Source: an uncultured Alistipes sp.
GTDB taxonomy: Bacteria; Bacteroidota; Bacteroidia; Bacteroidales; Rikenellaceae
NCBI GenBank assembly: GCA_900544265.1
Contig: UQUQ01000011.1
Coordinates: forward strand, 1 to 60,783
DNA length: 60,783 bases
Direction of reading: 5' to 3'
Below are positions 43,135-50,727 of the stretch, in pieces. Position 1 is the first letter of the stretch. The number at the start of each line of letters is the position of its first letter. Below the pieces are notes generated by a model, which was given only the letters and a program-made list of their open reading frames with translations, did no database searches and had not been told where the DNA came from. The position numbers were made by a program, and so were the translations under genes.

Positions 43135-43584
43135 ATGGAGTGGATCGCAGGATGTTTCCGGAATTACGCCAACTTCCGGGGTCGGGCCCGGCGCCGGGAG
43201 TTCTGGTACTTCACGCTCTTCGTGTTTGCTCTGCTGGTGGCGGCGCGCATCCTCGACGTGCTGGTGTTCGGCTACGGCGGCGGTCCGCGGCTCTTTTCGA
43301 CCGTTGTGCTGCTGCTCCTCTTCCTGCCCCAGCTGGCCGTCTCGGTGCGCCGCCTGCACGATACGGGACGCAGCGGCTGGTGGATGGCCCCCTACGTCGT
43401 GCTGCTCGTCGCCGGACGCTTCTACGGCGAGTGCCACGCCTTCTCGACTTTCGAGGTCGTCGTCGTGCTGACGGCCGGCATCTACCTCGTTTTTCTGCTC
43501 TTTTCGTTCCTCTCGTCAGGCGACCGCGGCGACAACGACTACGGTCCCAGTCCGCGGCATGCGAATCCTGCCGGGGAACGGTGA
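43135..43584 (+). CDS. DUF805 inner-membrane protein (copy 1)
   Basis: 149 residues. N-terminal cytoplasmic signature FRNYANFRGRARRREFWYF, then membrane segments at about 26-46, 53-72, 82-96 and 104-125, with SVRRLHDTGRSGWW in the loop, the DUF805 hallmark. Ends in a hydrophilic tail containing GDNDYGPSPR. Function unknown. The ATG at 43135-43137 follows a consensus promoter. Its paralogue begins 33 bp after its stop. Confidence 0.92.
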   Translation: MEWIAGCFRNYANFRGRARRREFWYFTLFVFALLVAARILDVLVFGYGGGPRLFSTVVLLLLFLPQLAVSVRRLHDTGRSGWWMAPYVVLLVAGRFYGECHAFSTFEVVVVLTAGIYLVFLLFSFLSSGDRGDNDYGPSPRHANPAGER

Positions 43585-43617
43585 TTTCGATCCGGACTCA
43601 ATCAAAATTACCCGCAT

Positions 43618-44103
43618 ATGAAATGGTTTGTCAAATGTTTGCGTAACTACGTCTCCTTCGAGGGTCGTGCCCGGCGTTCGGAATTCTGGTACTTCGTGCT
43701 CTTCTCGTTCCTCTTCCTGCTGGTGGCGCGGATCATCGATGCGCTGCTCTTCAAGGGGACCGCTCTCCTCTCCTCGCTGCTGTGGCTCGGCCTGCTGCTG
43801 CCCTACATCTCCGTTTCGGTGCGCCGCCTGCACGATACGGGGCGCAGCGGCAAGCTGCTGCTGGCCTATTATGTCTTCGGATTCATCCTGTCGGTTCTGG
43901 TGGCATATTTCGGCTTGCAGTCGCTTTCCGATCTGCTGAACGGCGCGGAGGTGCGCCTCTCCACCGCGCAGCTCGTCGTGCTGGGCACGGGCGGCGTCAT
44001 CAACTTCGTCTGGAGCATCTTCTTTCTGGTGTGGTACTGCCTGCCGGGCACGCGCGGTGAGAATGTCTATGGCGAGGACCCCAAACAGACCGTTGAGGAG
44101 TAA
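43618..44103 (+). CDS. DUF805 inner-membrane protein (copy 2)
   Basis: 161 residues, same layout as copy 1: LRNYVSFEGRARRSEFWYF, four hydrophobic segments, SVRRLHDTGRSGK, and the tail GENVYGEDPK. Clearly a tandem paralogue, more diverged in its second half, where the loop between segments three and four is longer. Probably cotranscribed with copy 1 and ended by a large bidirectional terminator. Confidence 0.92.
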   Translation: MKWFVKCLRNYVSFEGRARRSEFWYFVLFSFLFLLVARIIDALLFKGTALLSSLLWLGLLLPYISVSVRRLHDTGRSGKLLLAYYVFGFILSVLVAYFGLQSLSDLLNGAEVRLSTAQLVVLGTGGVINFVWSIFFLVWYCLPGTRGENVYGEDPKQTVEE

Positions 44104-44123
44104 TATCGGAACGTCTTTCCGAC

Positions 44124-44160
44124 AATGCAAAAATCCCGGAAATTCCGGGATTTTTGCATT
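44124..44160. terminator. Bidirectional terminator between DUF805 copy 2 and the 44271 gene
   Basis: Perfect 18 bp inverted repeat around a single A: left arm begins AATGCAAAAATCCCGGAA, right arm is its complement. It carries T-runs in both directions. Confidence 0.92.
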
Positions 44161-44270
44161 GAAAAAGACGGTGACGGAGCGGGCCGTCGGGGGCATGCCT
44201 CGCATTCGTCTCCGCAGGCGGCCCGAGCGGGGTTGCGGACCGGTTGCTGCCGATGGGTTGCTCGGGGCGG

Positions 44271-44849
44271 TTATTTCCGGGTGTTGTTGGCGATGGCAGC
44301 CAGTGCGCGGTAGAGTTCCGCCAGCACGCGGGCTGCCACGACGATCAGGAATCCGTAGATCGGGAAGAGAATGCACGACAACAGCCCTCCGCCGATGAGG
44401 CTCCCCGTGCCGAGCATGTGTCCCAGCATCCGGCCCTCCTCTCCGAGGAAGATCAGCGCCACGAGCGACAGGGCGCAGCCGCCGATTCCGACGAACATGC
44501 CCAGCCATTCGCCGCTGGTCTGAAGGAAGTGCGAGAAGACGGGAATGGCGACGAATTCGTCGTCGGGGCGCGACGAGGCGTTCACCTTGTCGCGGCGGTC
44601 CCACCAGATCAGGAATCCGAACCAGGAGAGGATGCAGAGAATCACGGAGATGAGGATGAAGGCCACGATGATCTTGCCGCCGCCGCTGAAGAGCCGGTTG
44701 TTGATGGCCGACACGAGGACGGCGATGGGGATCAGCAGGTTGAGGACGGCCAGCAGGGTGTAGAGCCAGCGGAATGGCTTGCGGAAAAACGAGCCTTCGT
44801 CGATGAGCGCCAGCGTGCGCTTCATAAAGGAGGAGAACAGATCGTTCAT
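44271..44849 (-). CDS. Multi-pass membrane protein of unknown function
   Basis: 192 residues starting MNDLFSSFMKRTLALIDEGS. About four hydrophobic segments (near 30-50, 61-80, 110-135 and 150-175), with WWDRRDKVNASSRPDDEF in a central loop. No family recognised; it resembles small integral membrane proteins of Bacteroidetes without a known role. Upstream codons in frame are rejected because they cross an AT-rich intergenic stretch. A degenerate TATATTTA box lies about 40 bp upstream. Confidence 0.8.
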   Translation of the reverse strand: MNDLFSSFMKRTLALIDEGSFFRKPFRWLYTLLAVLNLLIPIAVLVSAINNRLFSGGGKIIVAFILISVILCILSWFGFLIWWDRRDKVNASSRPDDEFVAIPVFSHFLQTSGEWLGMFVGIGGCALSLVALIFLGEEGRMLGHMLGTGSLIGGGLLSCILFPIYGFLIVVAARVLAELYRALAAIANNTRK

Positions 44850-45057
44850 AGCGGTGGTTTTTAGCGTTGGCCGGAATAGCCCGGATGGATAAATATAATC
44901 ATTTTTTTTCGATTTGCGGCCGCATCGGGCCGATCCGCCCGAAAAAGAGTTGTCCGGATCTCTTTCCGGAAAAACTGCTGCCTTCCCTGTCTGCACAATT
45001 TTATTACGAGAGGGCGTTTTTTTATAACGAAAATAAATTTGAACCCGGAAATTTTAC

Positions 45058-45065
45058 TATATTTG
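45058..45065 (+). promoter_or_regulatory. -7 element for the ketoacid oxidoreductase operon
   Basis: TATATTTG, 27 bp before the first ATG. A TTTG lies upstream at 45038-45041 but at a short 16 bp spacing. Confidence 0.6.
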
Positions 45066-45091
45066 TAAGGAACTAACAATACTACGGCGTT

Positions 45092-45319
45092 ATGGCTAAA
45101 ATCAAAGGAACAATCGTTGTCGACCGGGAGCGCTGCAAGGGCTGCGGAGTCTGCGTGGCTTCGTGTCCGTGCAATGTGCTCGCACTGTCGATGGAGGTGA
45201 ACAGCAAGGGCTACCCCGTGGCCCGCATGGCGAATCCCGATGCCTGTACGGGTTGTGCTTCCTGTGCGGTGATCTGTCCGGACAGCGTCATTACGGTTTA
45301 TCGTCAAAAATTCGAGTAA
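45092..45319 (+). CDS. 2[4Fe-4S] ferredoxin subunit of ketoacid oxidoreductase
   Basis: 75 residues. Two complete cluster motifs, CKGCGVCVASCP (15-26) and CTGCASCAVICP (52-63), each CxxCxxCxxxCP. It corresponds to the delta (KorD/VorD-like) subunit that accepts electrons from the TPP-bound intermediate. It leads the operon and is separated from the alpha subunit by 3 bp. Confidence 0.95.
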   Translation: MAKIKGTIVVDRERCKGCGVCVASCPCNVLALSMEVNSKGYPVARMANPDACTGCASCAVICPDSVITVYRQKFE

Positions 45320-45322
45320 GCT

Positions 45323-46417
45323 ATGGCAGAGAAAGAGGTAAAACTGATGAAAGGCAACGAGGTGATCGCCCATGCTGCGATCCGCTACGGTTGCGACGGA
45401 TATTTCGGCTACCCGATCACTCCGCAGTCGGAGGTGATGGAGACCCTCATGGAGCTCAAACCGTGGGAGACCACGGGCATGGTGGTCCTGCAGGCCGAAT
45501 CGGAGGTCTCCTCCATCAACATGGTCTACGGCGGCGCATCGGCCGGCAAACGGGTGATGACCTCGTCGTCGAGCCCCGGCATCTCGCTCATGGCCGAGGG
45601 GCTGAGCTACCTGGCCGGCGCCGAGCTGCCCTGCCTGGTGGTCAACTGCCAGCGCGGCGGCCCGGGTCTGGGTACGATCCAGCCTTCGCAGGGCGACTAC
45701 TTCCAGGCCTGCAAGGGCGGCGGTCACGGTGACTACCACCTGATCGTCTTCGCTCCGAACTCCGTGCAGGAGATGCACGACCACGTGGCCGAGGCGTTCG
45801 ATCTGGCGTTCAAGTACCGCAATCCGGCGATGATCCTCGCCGACGGTGCCATCGGTCAGATGATGGAGAAGGTGGTGCTCGCACCGCAGCGTCCGCGCAA
45901 GACCGAGGAGGAGCTGCGCGCCGAGTGCGGTTCGTGGGCCGCACAAGGCAAGCCCGCGGGACGTGCGCGCAACGTCGTCACGTCGCTCGAGCTCCAGTCC
46001 GAGAAGATGGAGGTCATCAACCAGCGGCTGCAGGCCAAGTACCAGGCGCTCGAGGAGAACGAGGTGCGCTACGAGGCTGTCGAGTGCGACGATGCCGACT
46101 ACGTCATCGTGGCATTCGGATCGTCGGCCCGCATCTGCTCGGCGACGGTCGAACTGGCACGCGCCGAAGGGCTGAAGGTCGGCCTGCTGCGCCCCATCAC
46201 GCTCTATCCCTTCCCGAAGAAACAGATCGCCGAACTGGCCGCGCGCGGCGTCAAGGGCTTCCTTTCGGCCGAGCTCAACGCCGGTCAGATGGTCGAGGAC
46301 GTGCGGCTGGCCGTCAACGGCAAGGCTCCCGTGGAGCACTACGGACGTCAGGGCGGCATGCTCTTCAATCCCGACGAGGTGCTCGCGGCACTCAAAGAAA
46401 AACTGATTAAAAAGTAG
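45323..46417 (+). CDS. vorB: 2-oxoacid:ferredoxin oxidoreductase alpha subunit (VorB type)
   Basis: 364 residues. Pyruvate/ketoisovalerate oxidoreductase alpha fold, with GYPITPQSEVME, QAESEVSSINMVYGASAGKR-like region (GGASAGKRVMTSSSSPG) and the C-terminal transketolase-like domain (FGSSARICSATVELAR, LLRPITLYPFPKKQ). Oxidatively decarboxylates a branched-chain 2-oxoacid or 2-oxoglutarate to the acyl-CoA, reducing ferredoxin; reversal can make 2-oxoacids from short acyl-CoAs. Substrate cannot be fixed from sequence. Confidence 0.95.
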   Translation: MAEKEVKLMKGNEVIAHAAIRYGCDGYFGYPITPQSEVMETLMELKPWETTGMVVLQAESEVSSINMVYGGASAGKRVMTSSSSPGISLMAEGLSYLAGAELPCLVVNCQRGGPGLGTIQPSQGDYFQACKGGGHGDYHLIVFAPNSVQEMHDHVAEAFDLAFKYRNPAMILADGAIGQMMEKVVLAPQRPRKTEEELRAECGSWAAQGKPAGRARNVVTSLELQSEKMEVINQRLQAKYQALEENEVRYEAVECDDADYVIVAFGSSARICSATVELARAEGLKVGLLRPITLYPFPKKQIAELAARGVKGFLSAELNAGQMVEDVRLAVNGKAPVEHYGRQGGMLFNPDEVLAALKEKLIKK

Positions 46418-46423
46418 AAGACG

Positions 46424-47185
46424 ATGGCAGAGGTTGAAATCAAACAGGAGAATCTGGTTTACGCAAAACCGAAACTCATTACCGACAATGTCATGCACTA
46501 CTGCCCGGGCTGCAGCCACGGCACGGTGCACAAGCTCGTCGCCGAAGTCATCGCCGAGCTGGGACTGGAGGAGAAGGCCGTGGGTATTTCGCCCGTCGGC
46601 TGCTCCGTATTCGCATACAACTACATCGACATCGACTGGATCGAGGCGGCACACGGCCGTGCGCTGGCCGTGGCAACGGCCGTCAAGCGGCTTACGCCCG
46701 AGAATCTGGTCTTCACGTACCAGGGTGACGGCGACCTGTCGGCCATCGGTACGGCGGAGTCGATCCATGCGGCGGCCCGCGGCGAGAATGTCGTGGCGAT
46801 CTACATCAACAATGCCATCTACGGCATGACGGGCGGACAGATGGCCCCGACGACGCTGCTGGGCATGAAGACCGCGACGACGCCCTACGGACGTGACGCG
46901 CACCTGAACGGCTATCCCTACAAGATCGCCGAGATGATGGCTCATCTGGACGGTGCGACCTACATCACGCGCCAGAGCGTGCACAAGCCGGCCAACGTGC
47001 GCAAGTGCAAGGCCGCGATCAAAAAGGCGTTCCAGCGCTCGATGGAGGGCAAGGGCTTCTCGCTCGTGGAGGTCGTCTCGACCTGCAACAGCGGCTGGAA
47101 ACTCTCGCCCGTGGCCTCGAACGAGTGGCTCGAGCAGAACATGCTGCCCTTCTATCCGCTGGGCGATATCAAGGAAGTAAAATAA
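46424..47185 (+). CDS. 2-oxoacid:ferredoxin oxidoreductase beta subunit (TPP-binding)
   Basis: 253 residues. TPP- and Mg-binding motif GDGDLSAIG followed by NNAIYGMTGGQMAPTT, and the conserved CPGCSHG at the N-terminus. A conserved Cys sits in VSTCNSGW. Catalyses decarboxylation as the partner of the VorB-type alpha subunit; 6 bp after it and 10 bp before the gamma subunit. Confidence 0.96.
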   Translation: MAEVEIKQENLVYAKPKLITDNVMHYCPGCSHGTVHKLVAEVIAELGLEEKAVGISPVGCSVFAYNYIDIDWIEAAHGRALAVATAVKRLTPENLVFTYQGDGDLSAIGTAESIHAAARGENVVAIYINNAIYGMTGGQMAPTTLLGMKTATTPYGRDAHLNGYPYKIAEMMAHLDGATYITRQSVHKPANVRKCKAAIKKAFQRSMEGKGFSLVEVVSTCNSGWKLSPVASNEWLEQNMLPFYPLGDIKEVK

Positions 47186-47195
47186 GAGGACGACT

Positions 47196-47741
47196 ATGAA
47201 AGAGACGTTGATTATAGCAGGTTTCGGAGGACAGGGCGTCCTCTCGATGGGCAAGATTCTGGCCTACTCCGGCGTGATGCAGGACTACGAGGTCACGTGG
47301 ATGCCCTCCTACGGTCCCGAGATGCGCGGCGGTACGGCCAATGTGACCGTCATCCTTTCGGACCGCAAGATTTCGTCGCCCATCGCCCATGAGTTCGACA
47401 CGGCCATCATTCTGAACCAGCAGTCGATGGAGAAGTTCGAGCCGATGATCAGGCCCGGCGGCGTACTGATCTACGACACGAACGGTATCTCGCGCCACCC
47501 CGTGCGCACGGACATCTCGGTCTACTCGATCGACGCCACGGCCGAGTGTGCGAAGATGGGCCAGGCCAAGCTCTTCAATACGATGATCCTGGGCGGTTAC
47601 CTGAAGGTCTGCCCCGTCGTGAAGATGGAGAACGTGATGGTCGGGCTGAAGAAGTCGCTGCCCGAGCGTGCCTGGAAGATGCTCCCGCAGAACGAGGAGG
47701 CGATCCGCCACGGCGGCGAGATCATCAAGAAGATCCGCTGA
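47196..47741 (+). CDS. 2-oxoacid:ferredoxin oxidoreductase gamma subunit
   Basis: 181 residues. Gamma-family domain beginning IIAGFGGQGVLSMGKIL, with SYGPEMRGGTANVTVILS, the usual KorC/VorC landmark, and the later LFNTMILGGYL region. Participates in CoA-binding and complex assembly. Its stop (TGA) overlaps the next start (TGATG), so the last ferredoxin is translationally coupled. Confidence 0.95.
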   Translation: MKETLIIAGFGGQGVLSMGKILAYSGVMQDYEVTWMPSYGPEMRGGTANVTVILSDRKISSPIAHEFDTAIILNQQSMEKFEPMIRPGGVLIYDTNGISRHPVRTDISVYSIDATAECAKMGQAKLFNTMILGGYLKVCPVVKMENVMVGLKKSLPERAWKMLPQNEEAIRHGGEIIKKIR

Positions 47742-47947
47742 TGGCCGTCCGCATCGATCCCGGGCTCTGCCCGCAGAACCACCGTTGTCCGATGATCGAC
47801 GTGTGCCCCGTGGAGGCGATTTCGCAGGAGGGCTTTGCCCTGCCGACGGTCGATCCCGAGCGCTGCATCTCGTGCGGACAGTGTGTGGCGGGTTGCGGCA
47901 AGGGTGCCATGTCGCTTGCCGACGACGATGCGCCGGCGCGGAGCTGA
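47741..47947 (+). CDS. Ferredoxin-like protein with an atypical first cluster motif
   Basis: 68 residues. First motif C10-x5-C16-x5-C22-P (LCPQNHRCPMIDVCPVEAIS) has only three cysteines with unusual spacing. The second motif CISCGQCVAGC (C42, C45, C48, C52) fits one [4Fe-4S] cluster. Probably a second electron carrier attached to the ketoacid oxidoreductase, since it is coupled to the gamma subunit. The ATG at 47741-47743 is used; the longer frame lies inside the gamma gene. Confidence 0.88.
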   Translation: MAVRIDPGLCPQNHRCPMIDVCPVEAISQEGFALPTVDPERCISCGQCVAGCGKGAMSLADDDAPARS

Positions 47948-48011
47948 TCCGCAGGCGCCGCAAGAGCCGTCTTGTACGGTTCACAGGCTGTCACGAAACA
48001 CTATCGAATGA

Positions 48012-48044
48012 AACAGCGCCCGACCTTCGAGGTCGGGCGCTGTT
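48012..48044. terminator. Hairpin terminator between convergent genes
   Basis: 15 bp perfect stem from AACAGCGCCCGACCT (48012-48026) to its complement (48030-48044), loop TCG. No long T-run, so termination strength is uncertain. Confidence 0.65.
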
Positions 48045-48063
48045 CGTTGTGAGATGAACTCCC

Positions 48064-48469
48064 CTATTCTTTTTCCTGATCTTGATTCTCGGATTCGGCT
48101 GTCGGTTGAAAATCTATTTGATAGAATTTGAATTCCGGCTTGGTAATGGCTCCGGTAGCAGCATCGATGCCCCAACCGAGGATATCGAACAAGTTGATGA
48201 CAGAGACGGCATTGAAACTCTTGTTGACAATGACCGGCTCGGCTGTGTGGCCTTTCATTTCTGCCTTTACGACTGTTTCGTCGAAGCCACGCGTGATTTT
48301 TGTCGTATACGGGAAGGTGATGTTTGTGTGTTTTCTTCCGTCGATGGTCAATGTGGCTGGTTCTCGGATATCGCTGTCGAAAGTTACTTTTGCTTTAGAT
48401 CCACAGAAATATGGTTGCGCAGGAACTCATCAGGAAAGATGTGCATAGAATGAAAATAATCCGTTTCAT
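48064..48469 (-). pseudogene. Lipoprotein gene with a single-base frameshift
   Basis: Reading from the ATG at 48467-48469, the minus strand gives MKRIIFILCTSFLMSSCATIF, a lipoprotein signal with its lipobox Cys at 17, then hits a stop at TGGATCTAA. Removing one base near 48405-48409 restores IFCGSKAKVTFDSDIREPAT and a full reading to 48064, about 135 residues, ending in NQDQEKE. The downstream part (TIDGRKHTNITFPYTTKITR and LFDILGWGIDAATGAI) is protein-like, resembling Bacteroidetes PEGA-like lipoproteins. So the gene is broken, or the base is a sequencing error, or frameshifting occurs. The region is less GC-rich than its neighbours. Confidence 0.8.
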
Positions 48470-48526
48470 TTGCTGAATGAAAATATATGCCGTGTCCCTT
48501 CGGCTGGTGATTTTGAACAGGCATAT

Positions 48527-48673
48527 AAAAAACGTGGGACAAAACTTTATTGTCGCATATCGAGGTTCTGGAATACCTTGTGGCAGCAATGAAAGTAAAG
48601 CCCACGCCATAGACGTGAGCATCAACTTCACTTCTTTTGCCACAATTTGAAATTTTCCAGATTTCGATATGCA
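48527..48673 (-). ncRNA. Candidate rod-shaped structured RNA, about 147 nt
   Basis: On the minus strand a TAGCTTTG box (48687-48680) places the start near 48673. From there nested helices form: GCATATCGA with TCGATATGC (48664-48672 with 48555-48563), TCTGGAA with TTCCAGA (48655-48661 with 48567-48573), GTGGCA with TGCCAC (48638-48643 with 48580-48585) and the tip GCTCACG with CGTGGGC (48614-48620 with 48600-48606). An internal bubble separates the second and third helices. A small GACAA/TTGTC hairpin and six T residues end it at 48532-48527. Family not established; the layout recalls 6S-like or Bacteroidales-1 RNA. Confidence 0.6.
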
Positions 48674-48679
48674 AAGACG

Positions 48680-48687
48680 CAAAGCTA
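48680..48687 (-). promoter_or_regulatory. -7 element for the candidate RNA
   Basis: TAGCTTTG on the minus strand, 7 bp before the first helix of the candidate RNA. No TTG at -33. Confidence 0.55.
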
Positions 48688-48843
48688 ACGCTTTTTATAT
48701 GTTTGTACCGGCGCTTTTTGTGCGGGGACGGTACGCTTTTTCATGTGTTTATACAATAATGCAGTCTATATCATAGGCAATCAGGTTTAGTGAGACAAAA
48801 ATAATACATATTTGAGTTTATAATTTGATTTATTCACATATTT

Positions 48844-49506
48844 TTACTTCCGTGTGCGAATCAGGATTACGCCGTTGCCGCCGCGAAGCCCGTACATGTT
48901 GCTCCCCTTCTGCACCTCGACCGAGACGACGTCGCGGATGTTGATGCTGTTCAGGCTGTGCACCTCGACCCCGTCGCAGAGAATCAGCGCCGCATTGTTG
49001 GAGTTGACCGAGCCGATGCCGCGGATGATGATTTGCCCGCCGTGGAGCTGCACGCTCGGAATCAGCCCGAGGATGGCCGATTGCAGGTCGGTATACCCCC
49101 GGCGCACCATCTCCTCGCCCGAGAGCCGCGACGAGTTGCCCGTATATTCGCGTCGCTTGATGTAACCGAAGCCGCTGTTGACCAGTCCTTCGTCCTCTTC
49201 ATACTCCGGAGCTTCGGCGATCCAGCGGATGCGCAGGCTCCGGCGTCCGGCGACGGGAATCTCCTGCGATACGCGTTTGTAGGTGACGACGAGTGTATCC
49301 GTGGGTGCCACGTCCGTCAGACCGAACTCGCCGCGCTTGTTGGCAATCGTGTAGCGCTCGTCCGACTTGACCGTGATGCGGGCCTTGATGCCCTTGCCGG
49401 TCTGGTCGACAATCAGTCCGTTGAAGGGAACGGGTTCGGCGCTCTGAACCGACGGCAGGCTGAATCCGCCGACGAGCAGCAGGAACAGAAACAGCAGTTT
49501 TTTCAT
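48844..49506 (-). CDS. Exported TonB-plug protein without a beta-barrel
   Basis: 220 residues. Signal peptide (1-22), a CarboxypepD_reg/CNA-like beta domain at about 26-92 (FNGLIVDQTGKGIKARITV), then a plug domain at about 125-219 with LQSAILGLIPSVQ, IIIRGIGSVNSNNAALILCD and YGLRGGNGVILIRTRK. In SusC/TonB receptors these precede a barrel of some 700 residues; here the protein stops after the plug. Likely a periplasmic soluble plug module. The ATG at 49504-49506 gives the signal peptide. Confidence 0.9.
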   Translation of the reverse strand: MKKLLFLFLLLVGGFSLPSVQSAEPVPFNGLIVDQTGKGIKARITVKSDERYTIANKRGEFGLTDVAPTDTLVVTYKRVSQEIPVAGRRSLRIRWIAEAPEYEEDEGLVNSGFGYIKRREYTGNSSRLSGEEMVRRGYTDLQSAILGLIPSVQLHGGQIIIRGIGSVNSNNAALILCDGVEVHSLNSINIRDVVSVEVQKGSNMYGLRGGNGVILIRTRK

Positions 49507-49675
49507 GGGTTTGTGGTTTGAAAGGTGGTTTCTTTCTGCAAGATACGAAAAAATCAGGCAATCGCGGCGCGCCGGTCCTCTTTTTTCAAGGGGCACGACC
49601 GGACTTTGCTCTCATTTTACCGCCGGAGGATGGTTGGTGAGGGACTGCCCTGTGGCGCAATGTCGGGGTGGGGAA

Positions 49676-49708
49676 ACGAAAAATCCCGGTCTTGCGGACC
49701 AGGATTTT
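49676..49708 (-). terminator. Intrinsic terminator after fmt
   Basis: Stem AAAATCC/GGATTTT plus GGTC/GACC with one mismatch, followed on the minus strand by a five-T run (TTTTTCG). It lies 40 bp after the fmt stop. Confidence 0.75.
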
Positions 49709-49748
49709 GTGGTAGCAGCGGTCTGAGGCCCTGCACTGTCGGCCTCTC

Positions 49749-50723
49749 CTATCGGTGGAAGCGGCAGAGGTTGATGTCGCGCCACCCCAGCAGCAGGTCA
49801 TGCACCGTAAGGCGTTTCTTACCCGCAAGTTGCAGTTCGCCGAGCGTGATCCAGCCGTCAGCGCATGCCACGCGGATCAGCGTACGGCCGTCGCTCTCGA
49901 TCGTGCCGCACGGCTCGTCGTGCGGCGCCGGCTCGAACGAGGCCGAGAAGATCTTGACCGTCGAAGGCGCTGCGTTGCCCTCGCGGTACATCTCGGTCCA
50001 GGCGGCCGGATAGGGCGACAGCCCGCGGATGAAGTCGACGATGCGCTTGCCTGGCTGCGTCCAGTCGATGCGGCAATCCTCCTTGAAGATTTTGGGTGCC
50101 GGGTGCAGCGTCCGTTCGTCGACCGACTGCTGCTCGACGGGCGTGATGTCGCCCGCGGCGATGCGGTCCACGGTTTGCGTGACGAGCGACGTGCCAATGT
50201 TCATCAGCCGTTCGTACATCGTCCCGACCGTATCCTCGGAGCCGATCGGCACGCGCACCTGATCGAGGATCGCCCCCTTGTCGATCTCGTGGTTGAGCAG
50301 GAAGGTCGTGACGCCCGTTTCGGTCTCGCCGTTGATGATCGCCCAGTTGATCGGCGCTGCGCCGCGGTACTGCGGCAGCAGCGAGGCGTGCAGGTTGAAG
50401 GTTCCCAGGCGCGGCATGGCCCACACGATCTCGGGCAGCATGCGGAACGCGATGACGATGCCCAGGTCGGGTCGCAGCGCCCGCAGTGCCTCGACGAACT
50501 CCGGATCGCGCAGCTTGACGGGCTGCAGGACGGGAAGCCCCAGCTCGCGGGCCGCCACCTTGACGTCGCTCTCGTGGAGCTTCTGTCCGCGGCCGGCCGG
50601 TTTGTCGGGCGTCGTGACGACGGCCACGACGTGGTAGCCTCCGGCGACGAGCGCCCGGAGCGATGGCACGGCGAATTCGGGCGTGCCCATGAAGACGATG
50701 CGCAGCTGCCTGGCGTTTTCCAT
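49749..50723 (-). CDS. fmt: Methionyl-tRNA formyltransferase
   Basis: Formylates initiator Met-tRNA. 324 residues. Rossmann-like hydrolase domain with VFMGTPEFAVPSL, TTPDKPAGRGQKLHES, and the catalytic block NLHASLLPQYRGAAPINWAI (Asn, His and the SLLPxYRG signature), then Asp in DKGAILDQ, and the C-terminal OB-like domain. It starts 4 bp after the ribBA stop, so it is translated from the same mRNA. Confidence 0.97.
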   Translation of the reverse strand: MENARQLRIVFMGTPEFAVPSLRALVAGGYHVVAVVTTPDKPAGRGQKLHESDVKVAARELGLPVLQPVKLRDPEFVEALRALRPDLGIVIAFRMLPEIVWAMPRLGTFNLHASLLPQYRGAAPINWAIINGETETGVTTFLLNHEIDKGAILDQVRVPIGSEDTVGTMYERLMNIGTSLVTQTVDRIAAGDITPVEQQSVDERTLHPAPKIFKEDCRIDWTQPGKRIVDFIRGLSPYPAAWTEMYREGNAAPSTVKIFSASFEPAPHDEPCGTIESDGRTLIRVACADGWITLGELQLAGKKRLTVHDLLLGWRDINLCRFHR

Positions 50724-50727
50724 CTGC

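Larger units (their letters stand above)
48470..48843. other. AT-rich region without a coding gene
   Basis: 374 bp. Contains a likely structured RNA (48527-48673), a TATATGCC/GGCATATA hairpin (48484-48527), and further left-hand palindromes such as GTACCG/CGGTAC (48705-48710 and 48729-48734). Three short open frames here overlap the RNA structure and are not credible. Confidence 0.65.

Noticed and set aside
48555..48672. Signal recognition particle RNA
   Set aside because: The tip loop lacks the GGAA tetraloop and conserved internal loop of SRP RNA.
48384..48682. Small proteins encoded by the frames across 48384-48682
   Set aside because: They overlap a well-paired RNA structure and one merely contains the lipoprotein signal at its end; no independent coding evidence.
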